Counted from the stretch's first letter, positions 34,652 to 45,717 are shown. The stretch: 64,000 nucleotides of DNA from Marinobacter flavimaris (GCF_002933295.1 NZ_PSSW01000005.1:124001-188000); one strand, 5' to 3'. The notes: generated from the sequence alone by a model not told the origin. Numbers and translations: made by a program.

Positions 34652-35650
34652 ATGGTTAAAAAGAAGCGCCCAACACTGCAGGATATTGCCGATAGGGTCG
34701 GTGCTACGAAAATGACCGTGAGCCGTTGCCTGCGGGGCGGCAATAATGTGTCTGAACACATGCGTGAGCGGATTTTCGCCGAGGCCGAGGCGCTGGGTTA
34801 CATTCCGAACAGAGCGCCGGATCTCCTGTCCAAATCCACTAGCCACGCAATCGGCGTGCTACTGCCATCGCTGACCAACCAGGTCTTCGCCGATGTCATC
34901 AAGGGGGTCGAATCAGTCACCGAACCTGCGGGCTATCATCTGATGCTGGCCCACTACGGTTACAGCCGCGAGGTGGAAGAGCGCAGTCTGGCCTCGCTAC
35001 TGTCCTACAACGTCGATGGCGTGATCCTGTCGGAAAGCCAGCACACCGACCGCACCTTGCGAATGCTGGGGACTGCGGGCGTGCCCACGGTGGAAATCAT
35101 GGACACCCACACGACGCCCTTCGAGCAGGCGGTGGGTTTTGACAATGTGCGTGCGGCCTATGACATGGTGCGGGAGATGATTCGCCGTGGTCGCCGCCAT
35201 GTTGTGTACCTAGCGGTTCGGCTGGATGCTCGCACGTTGCAACGACAGGAGGGTTACACCCGCGCCATGGAGGAGCAGGGGCTGATTCCCGTTACCCTGC
35301 GCAGTGAACAGCGCTCATCATTCAGTGTCGGCGCCACATTGCTGCAACGCATACTCATCGAAGCGCCGGACACTGACGCGATCTTCTGCACCAACGACGA
35401 CGTGGCTATAGGCGCTTTTTTCGAGTGCCAGCGGCAGGGTATCGAAGTGCCGGGTCAGATGGCGATAGCAGGCTTTCACGGCCACAATGTTGGCCAGGTC
35501 ATGGTGCCGACGCTGGCCAGTGTCATTACGCCACGTGAGCAGGTGGGCCAAAGGGCGGCTGAGGCCCTGATCGCTCGCCTGTCCGGCGCGGACATGGGCG
35601 AACAGGTGATTGACCTCGGTTACCGGATAGAATGCGGTGGCACCCTTTAA
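34652..35650 (+). CDS. gntR: LacI-family gluconate repressor (GntR type)
   Basis: A 332-residue LacI-family regulator. The helix-turn-helix and hinge are TLQDIADRVGATKMTVSRCL and ALGYIPNRAPDLLSKSTS; the periplasmic-binding-protein-like core starts IGVLLPSLTNQVFADVIKGVE. The order dctPQM-gntK-gntR and the perfect palindrome before dctP make it the likely local repressor released by gluconate or 6-phosphogluconate. It ends 7 bases before the engB stop on the opposite strand. Confidence 0.9.
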   Translation: MVKKKRPTLQDIADRVGATKMTVSRCLRGGNNVSEHMRERIFAEAEALGYIPNRAPDLLSKSTSHAIGVLLPSLTNQVFADVIKGVESVTEPAGYHLMLAHYGYSREVEERSLASLLSYNVDGVILSESQHTDRTLRMLGTAGVPTVEIMDTHTTPFEQAVGFDNVRAAYDMVREMIRRGRRHVVYLAVRLDARTLQRQEGYTRAMEEQGLIPVTLRSEQRSSFSVGATLLQRILIEAPDTDAIFCTNDDVAIGAFFECQRQGIEVPGQMAIAGFHGHNVGQVMVPTLASVITPREQVGQRAAEALIARLSGADMGEQVIDLGYRIECGGTL

Positions 35651-35657
35651 TTCCTTG

Positions 35658-36281
35658 TTACTCCGCTTCCAGCCACTCGATCAAGGCCTCCCGGCATTCG
35701 TCCACGCCCCGTTTTGACGTTGCAGAGAACATGATCAGATGTTCGACGCAGGAATACGATTTCAGGTTCTTGGCAATGCCCAGCATGGCGGTCTTGGCCT
35801 GGCCGTATTTCAATTTGTCGGCTTTGGTGGCCAGAATCATCAGCGGCAGGTTGTTATGTTCGCACCATTCCACCATCATTTGGTCGAAATCGGTCAGTGG
35901 GTGGCGAATGTCCATCACCAGAACCAGGCCGCGTAAACAGCGCCGGTCATTCAGATAGTGGCCCAGGTGCTTTTGCCAATCGTCTTTCATGTCCCGGGAT
36001 ACTTTGGCATAGCCGTATCCGGGCAGGTCGACCATTCGGCAGTTCTCGCGGTTCAGAGAGAAGAAGTTGATCAGTCGGGTGCGCCCCGGAGTTTTACTGG
36101 TTCGCGCCAGCTTGCCGTTGGCGGTGATCGCGTTCAGTGCGCTGGACTTTCCGGCATTGGATCGGCCGGCGAAGGCAACTTCCGCTCCGAAATCGGGCGG
36201 ACACTCGTCCAGACGGGAGGCGCTGATGAGGAATCGGGCGCTGTTAAATGAGAGGCTTTTTTGAGTCAGATCAGGGTCCAC
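35658..36281 (-). CDS. engB: Ribosome biogenesis GTP-binding protein EngB (YsxC/YihA)
   Basis: An essential GTPase for large ribosomal subunit assembly, 207 residues. GTPase motifs in order: [14 protein letters not shown] (G1), [12 protein letters not shown] (G2), [11 protein letters not shown] (G3) and [12 protein letters not shown] (G4), with [11 protein letters not shown] as G5. It converges with gntR and is divergent from the cytochrome c4 gene, as in Pseudomonas as I recall. Confidence 0.96.
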   Translation of the reverse strand: MDPDLTQKSLSFNSARFLISASRLDECPPDFGAEVAFAGRSNAGKSSALNAITANGKLARTSKTPGRTRLINFFSLNRENCRMVDLPGYGYAKVSRDMKDDWQKHLGHYLNDRRCLRGLVLVMDIRHPLTDFDQMMVEWCEHNNLPLMILATKADKLKYGQAKTAMLGIAKNLKSYSCVEHLIMFSATSKRGVDECREALIEWLEAE

Positions 36282-36324
36282 AGCGGTTGGCTTTCCTTTG
36301 GATTTCAGTTATCAGGGATTAATG

Positions 36325-36330
36325 TATAAT
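36325..36330 (+). promoter_or_regulatory. Predicted -10 box of the cytochrome c4 gene
   Basis: A perfect TATAAT lies 128 bases before the start codon. The best -35 at 16 bases distance is TTTCAG, which is weak, so an activator is possible. The leader between it and the gene is GC-rich, and I see no further named site. Confidence 0.4.
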
Positions 36331-36457
36331 GCTACACCAATTCCGGGCGGCGCGCTGTGCGCGACCGCTGTCAGCCCCGGTTTTGAGCCTGACTGGTCAG
36401 TGCCTGCCGGCTGCGTAGCGAAGAATACCCTTAAAAGATGAGAGAAGCGGAGCGAGC

Positions 36458-37066
36458 ATGAAAAAACTGATCGCAGGAGTAGTTCTCGGTGTTGGCCTCA
36501 CAGCGATGGCGCACGGGGCGGGAGATCCTCAAGCAGGCGAACAGAACGCAGCGGTATGTGCTGGTTGTCACGGTCAAGGCGGTGCCAAGCCGGTGATGGG
36601 CGTATACCCGAAGTTGTCTGGCCTTGGTGAGAAGTACCTGTATCGCCAGTTGGTGTTGATCAAGGATAAAGAGCGGAATATCGCGGAAATGACCGGTATT
36701 CTGGATAACATGGACGATCAGGATTTGCAGGATCTGGCGGCTTATTTCAACTCCAAAGACATGGTTGTTGGCCAGGCCGATCCGGATCTGGTTGATCAGG
36801 GTGCTGCCCTGTACCGTGGCGGCAACATGGCAACGGGTGTCCCAGCTTGCGCCGGCTGCCATAGCCCTCAAGGTGTTGGCAACGAGCCGGCCGGCTACCC
36901 GGCGCTCGGTGGCCAGAACGCAGAGTACCTGGTCAAGCAGTTGCAAGCCTATCGCGATGGTGAGCGGGACAGCGGCGTGAACGCATCGATCATGATGGAC
37001 GTGGCCTCTAAGCTGACCGATGCCGAGATCGAAGCGGTCTCCAGCTACATTTCCGGCCTGAACTAA
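36458..37066 (+). CDS. cc4: Cytochrome c4, dihaem
   Basis: A periplasmic dihaem c-type cytochrome (202 residues) that carries electrons to terminal oxidases. Signal peptide LIAGVVLGVGLTAMAHGAG; two haem-binding motifs CAGCH (about residues 31-35 and 130-134), each in one half of a duplicated domain; axial methionine candidates lie in the TGILDNMDDQ and NASIMMD regions. GGAG precedes the ATG. It is followed by its own terminator and then dsbA, which is needed for c-type cytochrome maturation. Confidence 0.93.
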   Translation: MKKLIAGVVLGVGLTAMAHGAGDPQAGEQNAAVCAGCHGQGGAKPVMGVYPKLSGLGEKYLYRQLVLIKDKERNIAEMTGILDNMDDQDLQDLAAYFNSKDMVVGQADPDLVDQGAALYRGGNMATGVPACAGCHSPQGVGNEPAGYPALGGQNAEYLVKQLQAYRDGERDSGVNASIMMDVASKLTDAEIEAVSSYISGLN

Positions 37067-37085
37067 GCCGCCGGTCTGCAGCTAG

Positions 37086-37111
37086 AAACCCCGCCTGGTG
37101 CGGGGTTTTTT
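37086..37111 (+). terminator. Terminator after cytochrome c4
   Basis: The stem AAACCCCGC / GCGGGGTTT with a 5-base loop, followed by further T residues, lies 20 bases after the stop. Confidence 0.85.
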
Positions 37112-37209
37112 GCTGCCTTTCTTTTCTGTAACTGCCGACCTGTGGAACTTTTCAGGTACGCTGGGTCATAATCCTCCCAAAACGATATTCAGATAACCGG
37201 AGATTTTTC

Positions 37210-37845
37210 ATGTTTCGATCCTTCAGAACGGCTTTCCTGCTCCTGTTGGCGCTGTCTGTTTCTGGCCTGGCCAGTGCTGCAGAGTGGAAAGAAGGGACCC
37301 ATTACAACCGGTTGGATAACCCGGTAAGAACCGAAAGCGATTCCGGTGTCGAGGTAGCGGAAGTCTTCTGGTATGGCTGCCCCCATTGTTACAACTTCAA
37401 ACCTCTGATTGAGGAGTGGGCGGCCAGTGCTCCTGATTACGTCAATTACGTGAAGATCCCTGCGGCACTGGGCAGAAACTGGGAACCCCACGCCTACGCT
37501 TTTTATGCGCTTGAGGCCATGGGGGAGCTGGACAAGGTGCACGATGCCCTGTTCGAGGCGCTTGCCGGTGAGCGTCGACCGCTGAATACCCCTGAAGCCC
37601 TGGCCGACTTTGTTGCGGATTACGGTGTAGATCCGGATGAGTTTGTCAGCACTTACAAAAGCTTTGGCGTGAATGCCCGTATGCAGAAAGCTCAATCGAA
37701 AATCCGTGGCGCGCGGATTACCGGAACGCCGACTATGCTGGTTAATGGCAAGTACACTGTCAGTGCATCCATGGCCGGCAGCCATGAGGCCGTTCTCGAC
37801 GTGGTGGACTACCTTGTCGCCAAAGAGCGTGGCGAGGTGGAATAA
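37210..37845 (+). CDS. dsbA: Thiol:disulfide oxidoreductase DsbA
   Basis: DsbA puts disulfide bonds into periplasmic proteins. Signal peptide AFLLLLALSVSGLASAAEW; the active site is VFWYGCPHCYNFKPL (CPHC), and the cis-proline loop is RITGTPTMLVNGKY. Length 211 is typical. CCGGAGA lies before the ATG. Confidence 0.95.
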   Translation: MFRSFRTAFLLLLALSVSGLASAAEWKEGTHYNRLDNPVRTESDSGVEVAEVFWYGCPHCYNFKPLIEEWAASAPDYVNYVKIPAALGRNWEPHAYAFYALEAMGELDKVHDALFEALAGERRPLNTPEALADFVADYGVDPDEFVSTYKSFGVNARMQKAQSKIRGARITGTPTMLVNGKYTVSASMAGSHEAVLDVVDYLVAKERGEVE

Positions 37846-37904
37846 CCCCCGTTACGGATTCCGGCCCCATTGCAAAGACCAGCCGGCCGGTTGAGGCCGC
37901 CACT

Positions 37905-38765
37905 ATGTACAAGCATATCCGAAAGCAGTTGAATGGCATCCTGAGGCCGGCCGGCGGGCCCAGGGGTGCCTGTTCCGGGACCGAGCATGTGCCGGAGTTC
38001 GAACCGAAACGGCACATCCGCCTGCTCACCTTCAATATTCAGGTGGGAATCAACACCTCGTCCTACCGTCATTACCTCACACGAAGCTGGCAGCACATAC
38101 TGCCTCACCGTAACCGTATCGAAAATCTGGATCGGATTGCCTCCCTGCTGCGCGGGTACGACGTGGTGGCTTTGCAGGAGTGCGATGGGGGCAGTCTGCG
38201 CAGCGGCTATATCAACCAGGTGCAATATCTGGCCGAAGCGGCCGGCATTCCCTACTGGTACCAGCAATTGAACCGGAATCTCGGTCAGATCGCCCAGCAC
38301 AGCAATGGCCTGCTGAGCCGGTATCGGCCCCTTGACGTTACCGAACACAAGTTGCCGGGCCTGATTCCGGGCCGGGGCGCCATCATCGCCCGATACGGAA
38401 CCGAGCATGATCCACTGGTGCTGGTGCTGATGCACCTTTCCCTTAGCAAGACGGCTCAGCAACGCCAGCTGGGTTACATCCGGGAGCTGATTGCCGACTA
38501 CCGGCATGTGGTTCTGATGGGAGATATGAACGCCCATGCCGAACAGCTACTGACTCAGACGCCCCTCAGGGAAACCGATCTGGTGCCGCTACCGGATACC
38601 GCCCATAGCTTCCCCAGCTGGCGGCCGGAGAAAGCTTTGGATCATATCCTGGTAAGTCCTTCACTCGAGATCCGCCGGTCCGAGGTGGTGAGTTATCCGA
38701 TGTCGGATCACCTGCCCATCGCCATGGATGTGGCGTTGCCGGAGGGCTACCTGGAGAAGTTCTGA
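37905..38765 (+). CDS. Endonuclease/exonuclease/phosphatase family protein
   Basis: A 286-residue metal-dependent hydrolase. Family marks: LLTFNIQVGIN, DVVALQECDGG (metal-binding glutamate), LVLVLMHLSLS (histidine), VVLMGDMNAHAEQL (Asp and Asn) and the final SDHLPIAMDV. No signal peptide or membrane segment is apparent. Nuclease, phosphatase or phospholipase activity cannot be told apart from motifs alone. It lies 59 bases after dsbA and ends in a strong terminator. Confidence 0.85.
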   Translation: MYKHIRKQLNGILRPAGGPRGACSGTEHVPEFEPKRHIRLLTFNIQVGINTSSYRHYLTRSWQHILPHRNRIENLDRIASLLRGYDVVALQECDGGSLRSGYINQVQYLAEAAGIPYWYQQLNRNLGQIAQHSNGLLSRYRPLDVTEHKLPGLIPGRGAIIARYGTEHDPLVLVLMHLSLSKTAQQRQLGYIRELIADYRHVVLMGDMNAHAEQLLTQTPLRETDLVPLPDTAHSFPSWRPEKALDHILVSPSLEIRRSEVVSYPMSDHLPIAMDVALPEGYLEKF

Positions 38766-38780
38766 ATAGCATCAAGTCAA

Positions 38781-38812
38781 AAAAAAGCCCGGCGCATTGG
38801 CCGGGCTTTTTT
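38781..38812. terminator. Bidirectional terminator between the nuclease gene and rpmG
   Basis: A 13-pair stem (AAAAAAGCCCGGC with GCCGGGCTTTTTT) and a 6-base loop, with A and T runs on both sides, lies between two converging transcripts. Confidence 0.85.
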
Positions 38813-38829
38813 GGATGCCGGATCAGGAA

Positions 38830-38985
38830 TTACTTGATCTTGGCTTCCTTGTACGCAACGTGCTTGCGGACAACCGGATCGTACTTTTTGATCTCGATTT
38901 TTTCCGGAGTGTTACGCTTGTTCTTCTTGGTCGTGTAGAAGTGACCAGTACCTGCTGATGAAACCAGCTTGATTTTCTCGCGCAT
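38830..38985 (-). CDS. rpmG: 50S ribosomal protein L33
   Basis: A 51-residue basic protein starting [19 protein letters not shown] and ending YKEAKIK. The [18 protein letters not shown] stretch is typical of L33. There is no cysteine, so it is the zinc-free form. AGGAG lies before the ATG. It follows rpmB after 11 bases in the usual rpmB-rpmG operon. Confidence 0.96.
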   Translation of the reverse strand: MREKIKLVSSAGTGHFYTTKKNKRNTPEKIEIKKYDPVVRKHVAYKEAKIK

Positions 38986-38996
38986 GATGCGGCTCC

Positions 38997-39233
38997 TTAA
39001 AATTTCTCGCCGCGGGCACGAAGATCGGCCAGCACAGCGTCAATGCCTTTTTTGTCGATGATGCGCATGCCCTTGGTGGATACGCGCAGCTTCACGAAAC
39101 GCTTCTCGGACTCAACCCAGAAACGATGGTTCTGCAGATTCGGCAGAAAACGACGACGAGTGTGGTTCATCGCGTGGGAAACGTTGTTACCGGATACCGG
39201 ACGCTTACCGGTAACCTGACAAACTCTGGACAT
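38997..39233 (-). CDS. rpmB: 50S ribosomal protein L28
   Basis: A 78-residue protein, the standard L28 size, starting [20 protein letters not shown], with [19 protein letters not shown] next. The ATG at 39233 has GGAGG 6 bases upstream; an in-frame ATG at 39263 has no support. It is the first gene of rpmB-rpmG. Confidence 0.96.
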   Translation of the reverse strand: MSRVCQVTGKRPVSGNNVSHAMNHTRRRFLPNLQNHRFWVESEKRFVKLRVSTKGMRIIDKKGIDAVLADLRARGEKF

Positions 39234-39372
39234 ACTTGCCTCCGACCTGAGCAATGGTCTCAATAATACGAATTCGTTTTTAATGCGTCTCTGGTTGCTA
39301 AGGAGCTATTACGCCCCCATTCGCGCCTCTAAACTGAACGCTGCTCGCCAGACGCCGCCAGAAAGGGACGCT

Positions 39373-39401
39373 TTTATACCAGAACTCACCCCCCAACGCA
39401 A
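39373..39401 (-). promoter_or_regulatory. Promoter of rpmB-rpmG
   Basis: On the minus strand TTGCGT (39396-39401) and TATAAA (39373-39378) are exactly 17 bases apart. The transcript would start near 39366, leaving a leader of about 130 bases before rpmB. That is long for a ribosomal protein gene and leaves room for a regulatory structure. Confidence 0.65.
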
Positions 39402-39461
39402 AAAATTGTTGGGAATTTGGCCAGTTTTCCGGCATTGACGTGCACGGTTAACCATCGGGCT

Positions 39462-40136
39462 TTACAGCAGACCCCGTTCAGCGAGAGATACTACCTCACC
39501 ATGGCCAACAACCATATGGTCAAGAACCCTGATATCCACCAGTCCGAGGGCCTCTTTCAAGCGGCGGGTGAGGGAAATGTCGGCCTGGCTCGGTTCGGCG
39601 ACGCCCGACGGGTGGTTGTGAGCGAAAATCACCGCTGCTGCATTGTCCTCCAGAGCCTGTCGCACCACTTCCCGCGGATAGACGGCCGCGCCATCGATGG
39701 TGCCCCGGAACAACTCACGGTATTGAATAACGCGATGGCGATTGTCCAGAAACAGGCCTGCGAAAACCTCGTGCGGGTAGGTGCCGAGCCGACTGGTAAG
39801 AAAGCGGCGGGTATCTTCGGGAGAGCGCAGGGGATCACCCTGGCGCAATGGTTCATCCATGACCCGGCGCGCCATTTCCATGGCCGCCTGAACCTGGGCG
39901 TATTTGGCGGTTCCCAGACCTTTGACATCGCAGAACTGGCGACGGGAAGCCGTCAGCAACCCCCGAAGCCCGGAAAACTCCTCAATCAGGTGGCGAGCCA
40001 ATGCCATGACCGGCATGCCGGTGGTGCCGGTGCGTAAAAACAGGGCGAGCAGTTCGGCGTCGGAGAGGGTTTGCGGTCCGTGGGCGAGCAGGCGTTCCCG
40101 TGGACGTTCGTCCGTGGGCCAGGCGGGGTCTGACAT
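39462..40136 (-). CDS. radC: RadC family protein (JAB/MPN domain)
   Basis: A 224-residue RadC homologue. The N-terminal helix-hairpin-helix part begins [26 protein letters not shown]; the C-terminal domain has the metal-binding JAMM motif [16 protein letters not shown]. RadC was once linked to DNA repair, but its role is unsettled. It is divergent from coaBC, in the same place as in Pseudomonas as I recall. Confidence 0.92.
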   Translation of the reverse strand: MSDPAWPTDERPRERLLAHGPQTLSDAELLALFLRTGTTGMPVMALARHLIEEFSGLRGLLTASRRQFCDVKGLGTAKYAQVQAAMEMARRVMDEPLRQGDPLRSPEDTRRFLTSRLGTYPHEVFAGLFLDNRHRVIQYRELFRGTIDGAAVYPREVVRQALEDNAAAVIFAHNHPSGVAEPSQADISLTRRLKEALGLVDIRVLDHMVVGHGEVVSLAERGLL

Positions 40137-40322
40137 CGTGGCTTCCTTGCATTGGTTGTCTCCTGCCCTGGTGCTTCCTGCACCGCGACGGGCATCTCAG
40201 GGTTACAAAGGTTACTTTAAAAACTAACAATCGGTAAACGTATGCCGGGTCTGGCAGGCTGTCGCTGCGGCCTGAGCATGCTATCTTATAAGCCTTTCAT
40301 TTTATGCGGAAACGGAGCCCCT

Positions 40323-41522
40323 ATGGCCGCCAGACGAATCCTCCTGGGAGTAACCGGTGGTATCGCTGCCTATAAAAGTGCCGAGCTGGTTCGCCAGTTA
40401 AAGAAAGCGGGCCATGAGGTGAGGGTTGTTATGACCCGCGGGGCGGAAGCGTTCGTGGCACCACTGACCTTTCAGGCCCTCAGTGGCGAGCCCGTGAGGA
40501 CGTCCTTGCTGGACCCTGAGGCGGAAGCTGGTATGGGGCATATTGAACTGGCCAAGTGGGCTGATCAGTTGGTCGTTGCGCCGGCGTCGGCCGATTTTAT
40601 CGCCCGCCTTGCCCAGGGGATGGCCGACGATCTGTTAACCACCGTTTGTTGTGCAACCGAGGCGCCCATTGCCGTGGTGCCTGCGATGAATCAGGCAATG
40701 TGGAGCAATGGCCGTACCCAGAGAAATATCCGGCTGCTTGAAGAGGATCCCCAGATCGAATTATGGGGGCCGGCTCAGGGAGCGCAGGCCTGTGGTGATA
40801 CCGGGCCAGGGAGAATGTTGGAGCCGGAGGACATTGTTGCGCTTGTCGATCACGGTCGCACAGGCGTGCTCGCTGGCAAGACGGTCGTGATTACTGCAGG
40901 CCCGACCCGAGAGCCTATCGACCCGGTGCGCTATATAAGCAATCACAGCTCCGGGAAAATGGGTTATGCCCTGGCCAGCGAGGCGCAGAAGGCAGGTGCC
41001 CGGGTGATTCTGGTCAGTGGTCCGGTAGCGCTTTCCGCGCCTAACGGTGTCGAGGTTCGTCCGGTGTTAACGGCCGAGGACATGTTGCAGGAAGCCTCAA
41101 ACGCCGTGGATGAGGGCTGTGACCTGTTTATTGCGACAGCTGCGGTCGCCGATTACCGTCCGGAAACCTGTGCCGGAGACAAGATCAAGAAGTCCAGTGA
41201 CGCCATGGCGCTCTCGCTGGTGCGCAATCCCGACACCCTGGCTACCATAGCCGGCCGCGACGATGCGCCTTTTAGCGTAGGTTTCGCGGCCGAAACCACC
41301 GATGTGGCGAGCTACGCCACCGACAAAATGCAACGCAAGAAACTGAACATGATCGTGGCCAACGATGTGTCTACGCCCGGGCTGGGCTTTAACAGCGACA
41401 ACAATGCGGTGAGCGTATTCTGGCCGGGTGGCCAGACGTCGATCGGTCCCGACAGCAAAACGAACATTGCCCGACAGCTTGTGGCGATGATAGGTGAACA
41501 TCTTGGTCAGGCCGCCCGCTGA
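40323..41522 (+). CDS. coaBC: Bifunctional phosphopantothenoylcysteine decarboxylase/synthetase
   Basis: CoaBC performs two steps of CoA synthesis: joining cysteine to phosphopantothenate and decarboxylating the product. The N-terminal flavoprotein half has [39 protein letters not shown] and the PAMN motif in [10 protein letters not shown]; the synthetase half has [20 protein letters not shown] and KIKK (residues near 300). The ATG at 40323 (GGAG 6 bases before) gives 399 residues, the usual size. dut follows after 41 bases. With coaD and panP, three CoA-pathway genes lie in this window. Confidence 0.95.
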   Translation: MAARRILLGVTGGIAAYKSAELVRQLKKAGHEVRVVMTRGAEAFVAPLTFQALSGEPVRTSLLDPEAEAGMGHIELAKWADQLVVAPASADFIARLAQGMADDLLTTVCCATEAPIAVVPAMNQAMWSNGRTQRNIRLLEEDPQIELWGPAQGAQACGDTGPGRMLEPEDIVALVDHGRTGVLAGKTVVITAGPTREPIDPVRYISNHSSGKMGYALASEAQKAGARVILVSGPVALSAPNGVEVRPVLTAEDMLQEASNAVDEGCDLFIATAAVADYRPETCAGDKIKKSSDAMALSLVRNPDTLATIAGRDDAPFSVGFAAETTDVASYATDKMQRKKLNMIVANDVSTPGLGFNSDNNAVSVFWPGGQTSIGPDSKTNIARQLVAMIGEHLGQAAR

Positions 41523-41563
41523 CTCAGCGAAGCGCACCTGCACTACAATCGACAGGACCCCTC

Positions 41564-42025
41564 ATGAGCAGGAAAAATCTTCAGGTACGTATTCTGGATG
41601 ATCGCATTGGCAGCCAGATTCCCTTTCCCGAGTATGCCACCGAAGGCTCCGCAGGCCTTGATCTTCGGGCCTGTCTGGACGAGCCGCTGACCCTCGAGCC
41701 GGGCGATACCCAACTGATCAGGACAGGGTTGTCGATCCACATTGCCGATCCATCGCTGGCGGCCATGATCCTGCCCCGAAGCGGGCTCGGCCACAAGCAC
41801 GGTATAGTGCTTGGCAACCTGGTGGGCTTGATTGATTCGGATTACCAGGGCGAGTTAATGGTGTCCTGCTGGAACCGGGGGCGCACCAGCTTTACCGTGG
41901 ATGTGGGGGAGCGTCTGGCACAGTTGGTGCTGGTACCCGTTGTGCAGGCTGATTTTGAGGTGGTTTCGGAATTCGACGCCAGCGCCCGCGGTGAAGGCGG
42001 CTTTGGCTCCACCGGCACAAGGTGA
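41564..42025 (+). CDS. dut: Deoxyuridine triphosphatase
   Basis: dUTPase keeps uracil out of DNA and supplies dUMP for thymidylate synthesis. All five motifs of the trimeric family are present, including [29 protein letters not shown] and the C-terminal [10 protein letters not shown]. Length 153 is normal. AGGA lies before the ATG. Confidence 0.96.
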   Translation: MSRKNLQVRILDDRIGSQIPFPEYATEGSAGLDLRACLDEPLTLEPGDTQLIRTGLSIHIADPSLAAMILPRSGLGHKHGIVLGNLVGLIDSDYQGELMVSCWNRGRTSFTVDVGERLAQLVLVPVVQADFEVVSEFDASARGEGGFGSTGTR

Positions 42026-42120
42026 CCGGGAAGCCGGCCACGCAGAACATTGTGCCGGCGTCTATACTTTGCGGATAACTGCTTGTCCAGGACGATAAAA
42101 TTACAACTGCAGGATGGACT

Positions 42121-44763
42121 ATGAAGCTGGGTAAAAAGAAAGATGCCGACGCGTCCGTTGATGAAAAGCCGGCGAAGAAGGCGGTGAAGAAGGAAAAAAC
42201 CAGTTCTTCGGGACCCAAACTGAAGAGACTCAATTCCGTGGCGGTGAGCCAGTCGCTGGTCGTGGTCCTTGCGGGGGTGATTGCCGTTGCCTTGCTTCAT
42301 TTTCTGGTGGTTCAGCCGTCTGCAAAGGAACGCTTCGAGTCATTGAAAGTTCTGGAAGCGGATGCCGCCGCCCTTCGACTGAACCAGTATTTTGACCAGG
42401 TCCAGAAAAGCGTCAATGGTCTGGCGACGCAGCCCCATGTCGTTCAGGCCCTGAGCAGCCGGAACGAGATTCCGGCGACCGAGGTGCAGCTGGCGGATTC
42501 ACTGCCCGGCATCGAGGCGGTGCATCTGTTTCCCTACCGTGACATTCCACGCACCTCCAGCAGTGAGGGCCTGCTGGGCTTCTCCGGGCTTGAGCTGGCC
42601 CGGCGCGCTGAAACCGGCCAGCGACTGTTTCCCGACGCGTTTCCACGGGATAACCGGTGGTTTGTCCAGATGGCAACCCCGGTTCGCAATCCGACCAGCA
42701 ATGCGGTCATCGGCAGCCTGCTGATTATCTTCGACTCCGGCCAGATCCAGCCGTTGCTGCAAGTGGTCAACTCCAGCCTCGGTGGTCAGCTCGCGCTGGT
42801 GCAGACCGTGTCCGGTTCATCCCGCACCGTGGTCAGTAACGGCAGCGGCTCCGGAAACGCGGAATCCCGCCGGCTTTCCAATCCGGACTGGACCGTAGCC
42901 TACACCCCTGCCAAATCGCCCGCAGCGCCGGTTGATACGATGATGATCGCGCTTCTGGTCGGCGTGCCCGCGTTGATCGCTGCCATCATCGTCTGGGTAC
43001 TGCTGGGCGGGGCCCAGAAGGGCTTGCGTCAGGATGTGACGGCCCTGATCCAGTGGGCGCACAAGGTGTTCGGCGGAGAGCGGGTAAAGCTGCCGACCTT
43101 CCGTTGGGATATGGTCGCCTCAACCGGTGAGGTGCTCTACCGTTTGTCACAGGTGGTTGATAAACGGGTCGCCAAGGCTGTAGAAACCGCCAAACCCAGG
43201 CTGGCTGGTTCCGGAAAGGCTGGCGGTGGTGCCGCCAAGGGCGGCGATGAGCCTTTGTTCCAGGACAAGGACATGCCCGATATCGACATGCTTGATGGCG
43301 ATGAGGACGTTCTGGGCTTCGGCAGCGGCGATGATACCGTCTTTGGTTCCGGCGACACTCCGGACGTGGAAGAGGTGGCCCTGCCTCAGGTGGAGCTTTC
43401 CCAGGATATTTTCCGGGCCTATGACATTCGGGGCATTGTCGGCGAAACCCTGACCGCCGAGGGCGTTGAAGTCATCGGTCGGGCCATCGGTTCGGAGGCC
43501 CGGGAGCGCGGTGTCGACAGCCTTTGCATTGGTTATGACGGCCGCCATTCCAGCCCGGATCTGGCTGATGCTCTGGCACGCGGTGTCATGGCAGCCGGGT
43601 GCAACGTGATTCACGTGGGGGCCGTGCCGACACCGGTCCTCTATTTTGCCACCCACGAACTCCAGACTGGCTCTGGCGTGATGGTGACCGGCAGTCACAA
43701 CCCGGCCAACTATAACGGCCTGAAAATCATGTTGGGTGGCGAAACCCTTTCAGGTGAGGCCATCCAGAAACTGTATCAGCGCATCCAGACCGGAGATTTT
43801 GCCAGCGGTAGGGGCAGCCAGAGCACCGAGGATGTGCGCCGTGCTTACCTGGACCGGATTGTTGGCGATATTGCGGTAGCGGCACCGCTCAAGGTGGTCG
43901 TCGATGCCGGCAATGGCATTGCCGGTGAGTTGGCACCCATGCTGATCGAGGAGTTGGGCTGCGAAGTGATTCCGCTCTACTGCGAGGTGGACGGTGACTT
44001 CCCGAATCACCATCCCGACCCAGGTAAGCCGGCGAATCTGGCGGATCTGATTGCCCGGGTTGAATCGGAAGGGGCCGACATCGGTTTGGCCTTCGACGGC
44101 GATGGTGACCGTCTCGGTGTAGTAACCAATTCTGGCAAGATTATCTGGCCGGACCGGCTGATGATGCTGTTTGCCCGGGATGTGGTTTCACGGAATCCGG
44201 GGGCCGATGTCCTTTACGATGTGAAATGCAGCCGCAGGCTGGCCGGGGTGATTTCAGAAGCCGGGGGCCGACCGATCATGTGGAAAACCGGTCATTCCCT
44301 GATGAAGGCAAAAATGAAAGAGACTGGCGCCTTGCTGGCCGGGGAAATGAGTGGTCATATTTTCTTTGGCGAGCGTTGGTACGGGTTTGATGACGGTCTG
44401 TATTCTGCGGCCCGCCTGCTGGAAATTCTGGGCATTGAGGATCGTCACAGCGATGAAGTTTTCGAGGATTTCCCTGATGACATCAGTACGCCAGAGCTGA
44501 ATGTCGAAGTGACGGAAAGTTCCAAGTTCGACATTATCAAACGCCTCGGCGAGTCCGGGGATTTCGGTGACGGCAATATCAGCACCATCGACGGCATCCG
44601 GGTGGACTACGCCGACGGCTGGGGGCTGTGCCGGGCATCAAACACCACGCCGGTGCTGGTCTTACGCTTTGAAGCGGAGACCGACGAGGCACTGGAGCGT
44701 ATCAAGTCTGTGTTCCGTGACCAGCTGCAGAAGGCAGCGCCGGATCTGGTGGCGGATTTCTGA
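42121..44763 (+). CDS. algC: Phosphomannomutase/phosphoglucomutase AlgC with membrane-anchored extension
   Basis: AlgC interconverts hexose 1- and 6-phosphates for LPS and exopolysaccharide precursors. The catalytic domain starts near residue 425 (LSQDIFRAYDIRGIVGETL), with the phosphoserine in VMVTGSHNPANYNGLKIM, the metal loop AFDGDGDRLGVV and the C-terminal substrate motif GLCRASNTTPVL. The first 420 residues are an added region: a Lys-rich start, a membrane segment (about 42-65), a predicted periplasmic part, a second membrane segment (about 275-300) and an acidic linker. Similar long forms are annotated in pseudomonads. It is followed by argB. Confidence 0.92.
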   Translation: MKLGKKKDADASVDEKPAKKAVKKEKTSSSGPKLKRLNSVAVSQSLVVVLAGVIAVALLHFLVVQPSAKERFESLKVLEADAAALRLNQYFDQVQKSVNGLATQPHVVQALSSRNEIPATEVQLADSLPGIEAVHLFPYRDIPRTSSSEGLLGFSGLELARRAETGQRLFPDAFPRDNRWFVQMATPVRNPTSNAVIGSLLIIFDSGQIQPLLQVVNSSLGGQLALVQTVSGSSRTVVSNGSGSGNAESRRLSNPDWTVAYTPAKSPAAPVDTMMIALLVGVPALIAAIIVWVLLGGAQKGLRQDVTALIQWAHKVFGGERVKLPTFRWDMVASTGEVLYRLSQVVDKRVAKAVETAKPRLAGSGKAGGGAAKGGDEPLFQDKDMPDIDMLDGDEDVLGFGSGDDTVFGSGDTPDVEEVALPQVELSQDIFRAYDIRGIVGETLTAEGVEVIGRAIGSEARERGVDSLCIGYDGRHSSPDLADALARGVMAAGCNVIHVGAVPTPVLYFATHELQTGSGVMVTGSHNPANYNGLKIMLGGETLSGEAIQKLYQRIQTGDFASGRGSQSTEDVRRAYLDRIVGDIAVAAPLKVVVDAGNGIAGELAPMLIEELGCEVIPLYCEVDGDFPNHHPDPGKPANLADLIARVESEGADIGLAFDGDGDRLGVVTNSGKIIWPDRLMMLFARDVVSRNPGADVLYDVKCSRRLAGVISEAGGRPIMWKTGHSLMKAKMKETGALLAGEMSGHIFFGERWYGFDDGLYSAARLLEILGIEDRHSDEVFEDFPDDISTPELNVEVTESSKFDIIKRLGESGDFGDGNISTIDGIRVDYADGWGLCRASNTTPVLVLRFEAETDEALERIKSVFRDQLQKAAPDLVADF

Positions 44764-45717
<954 letters not shown>

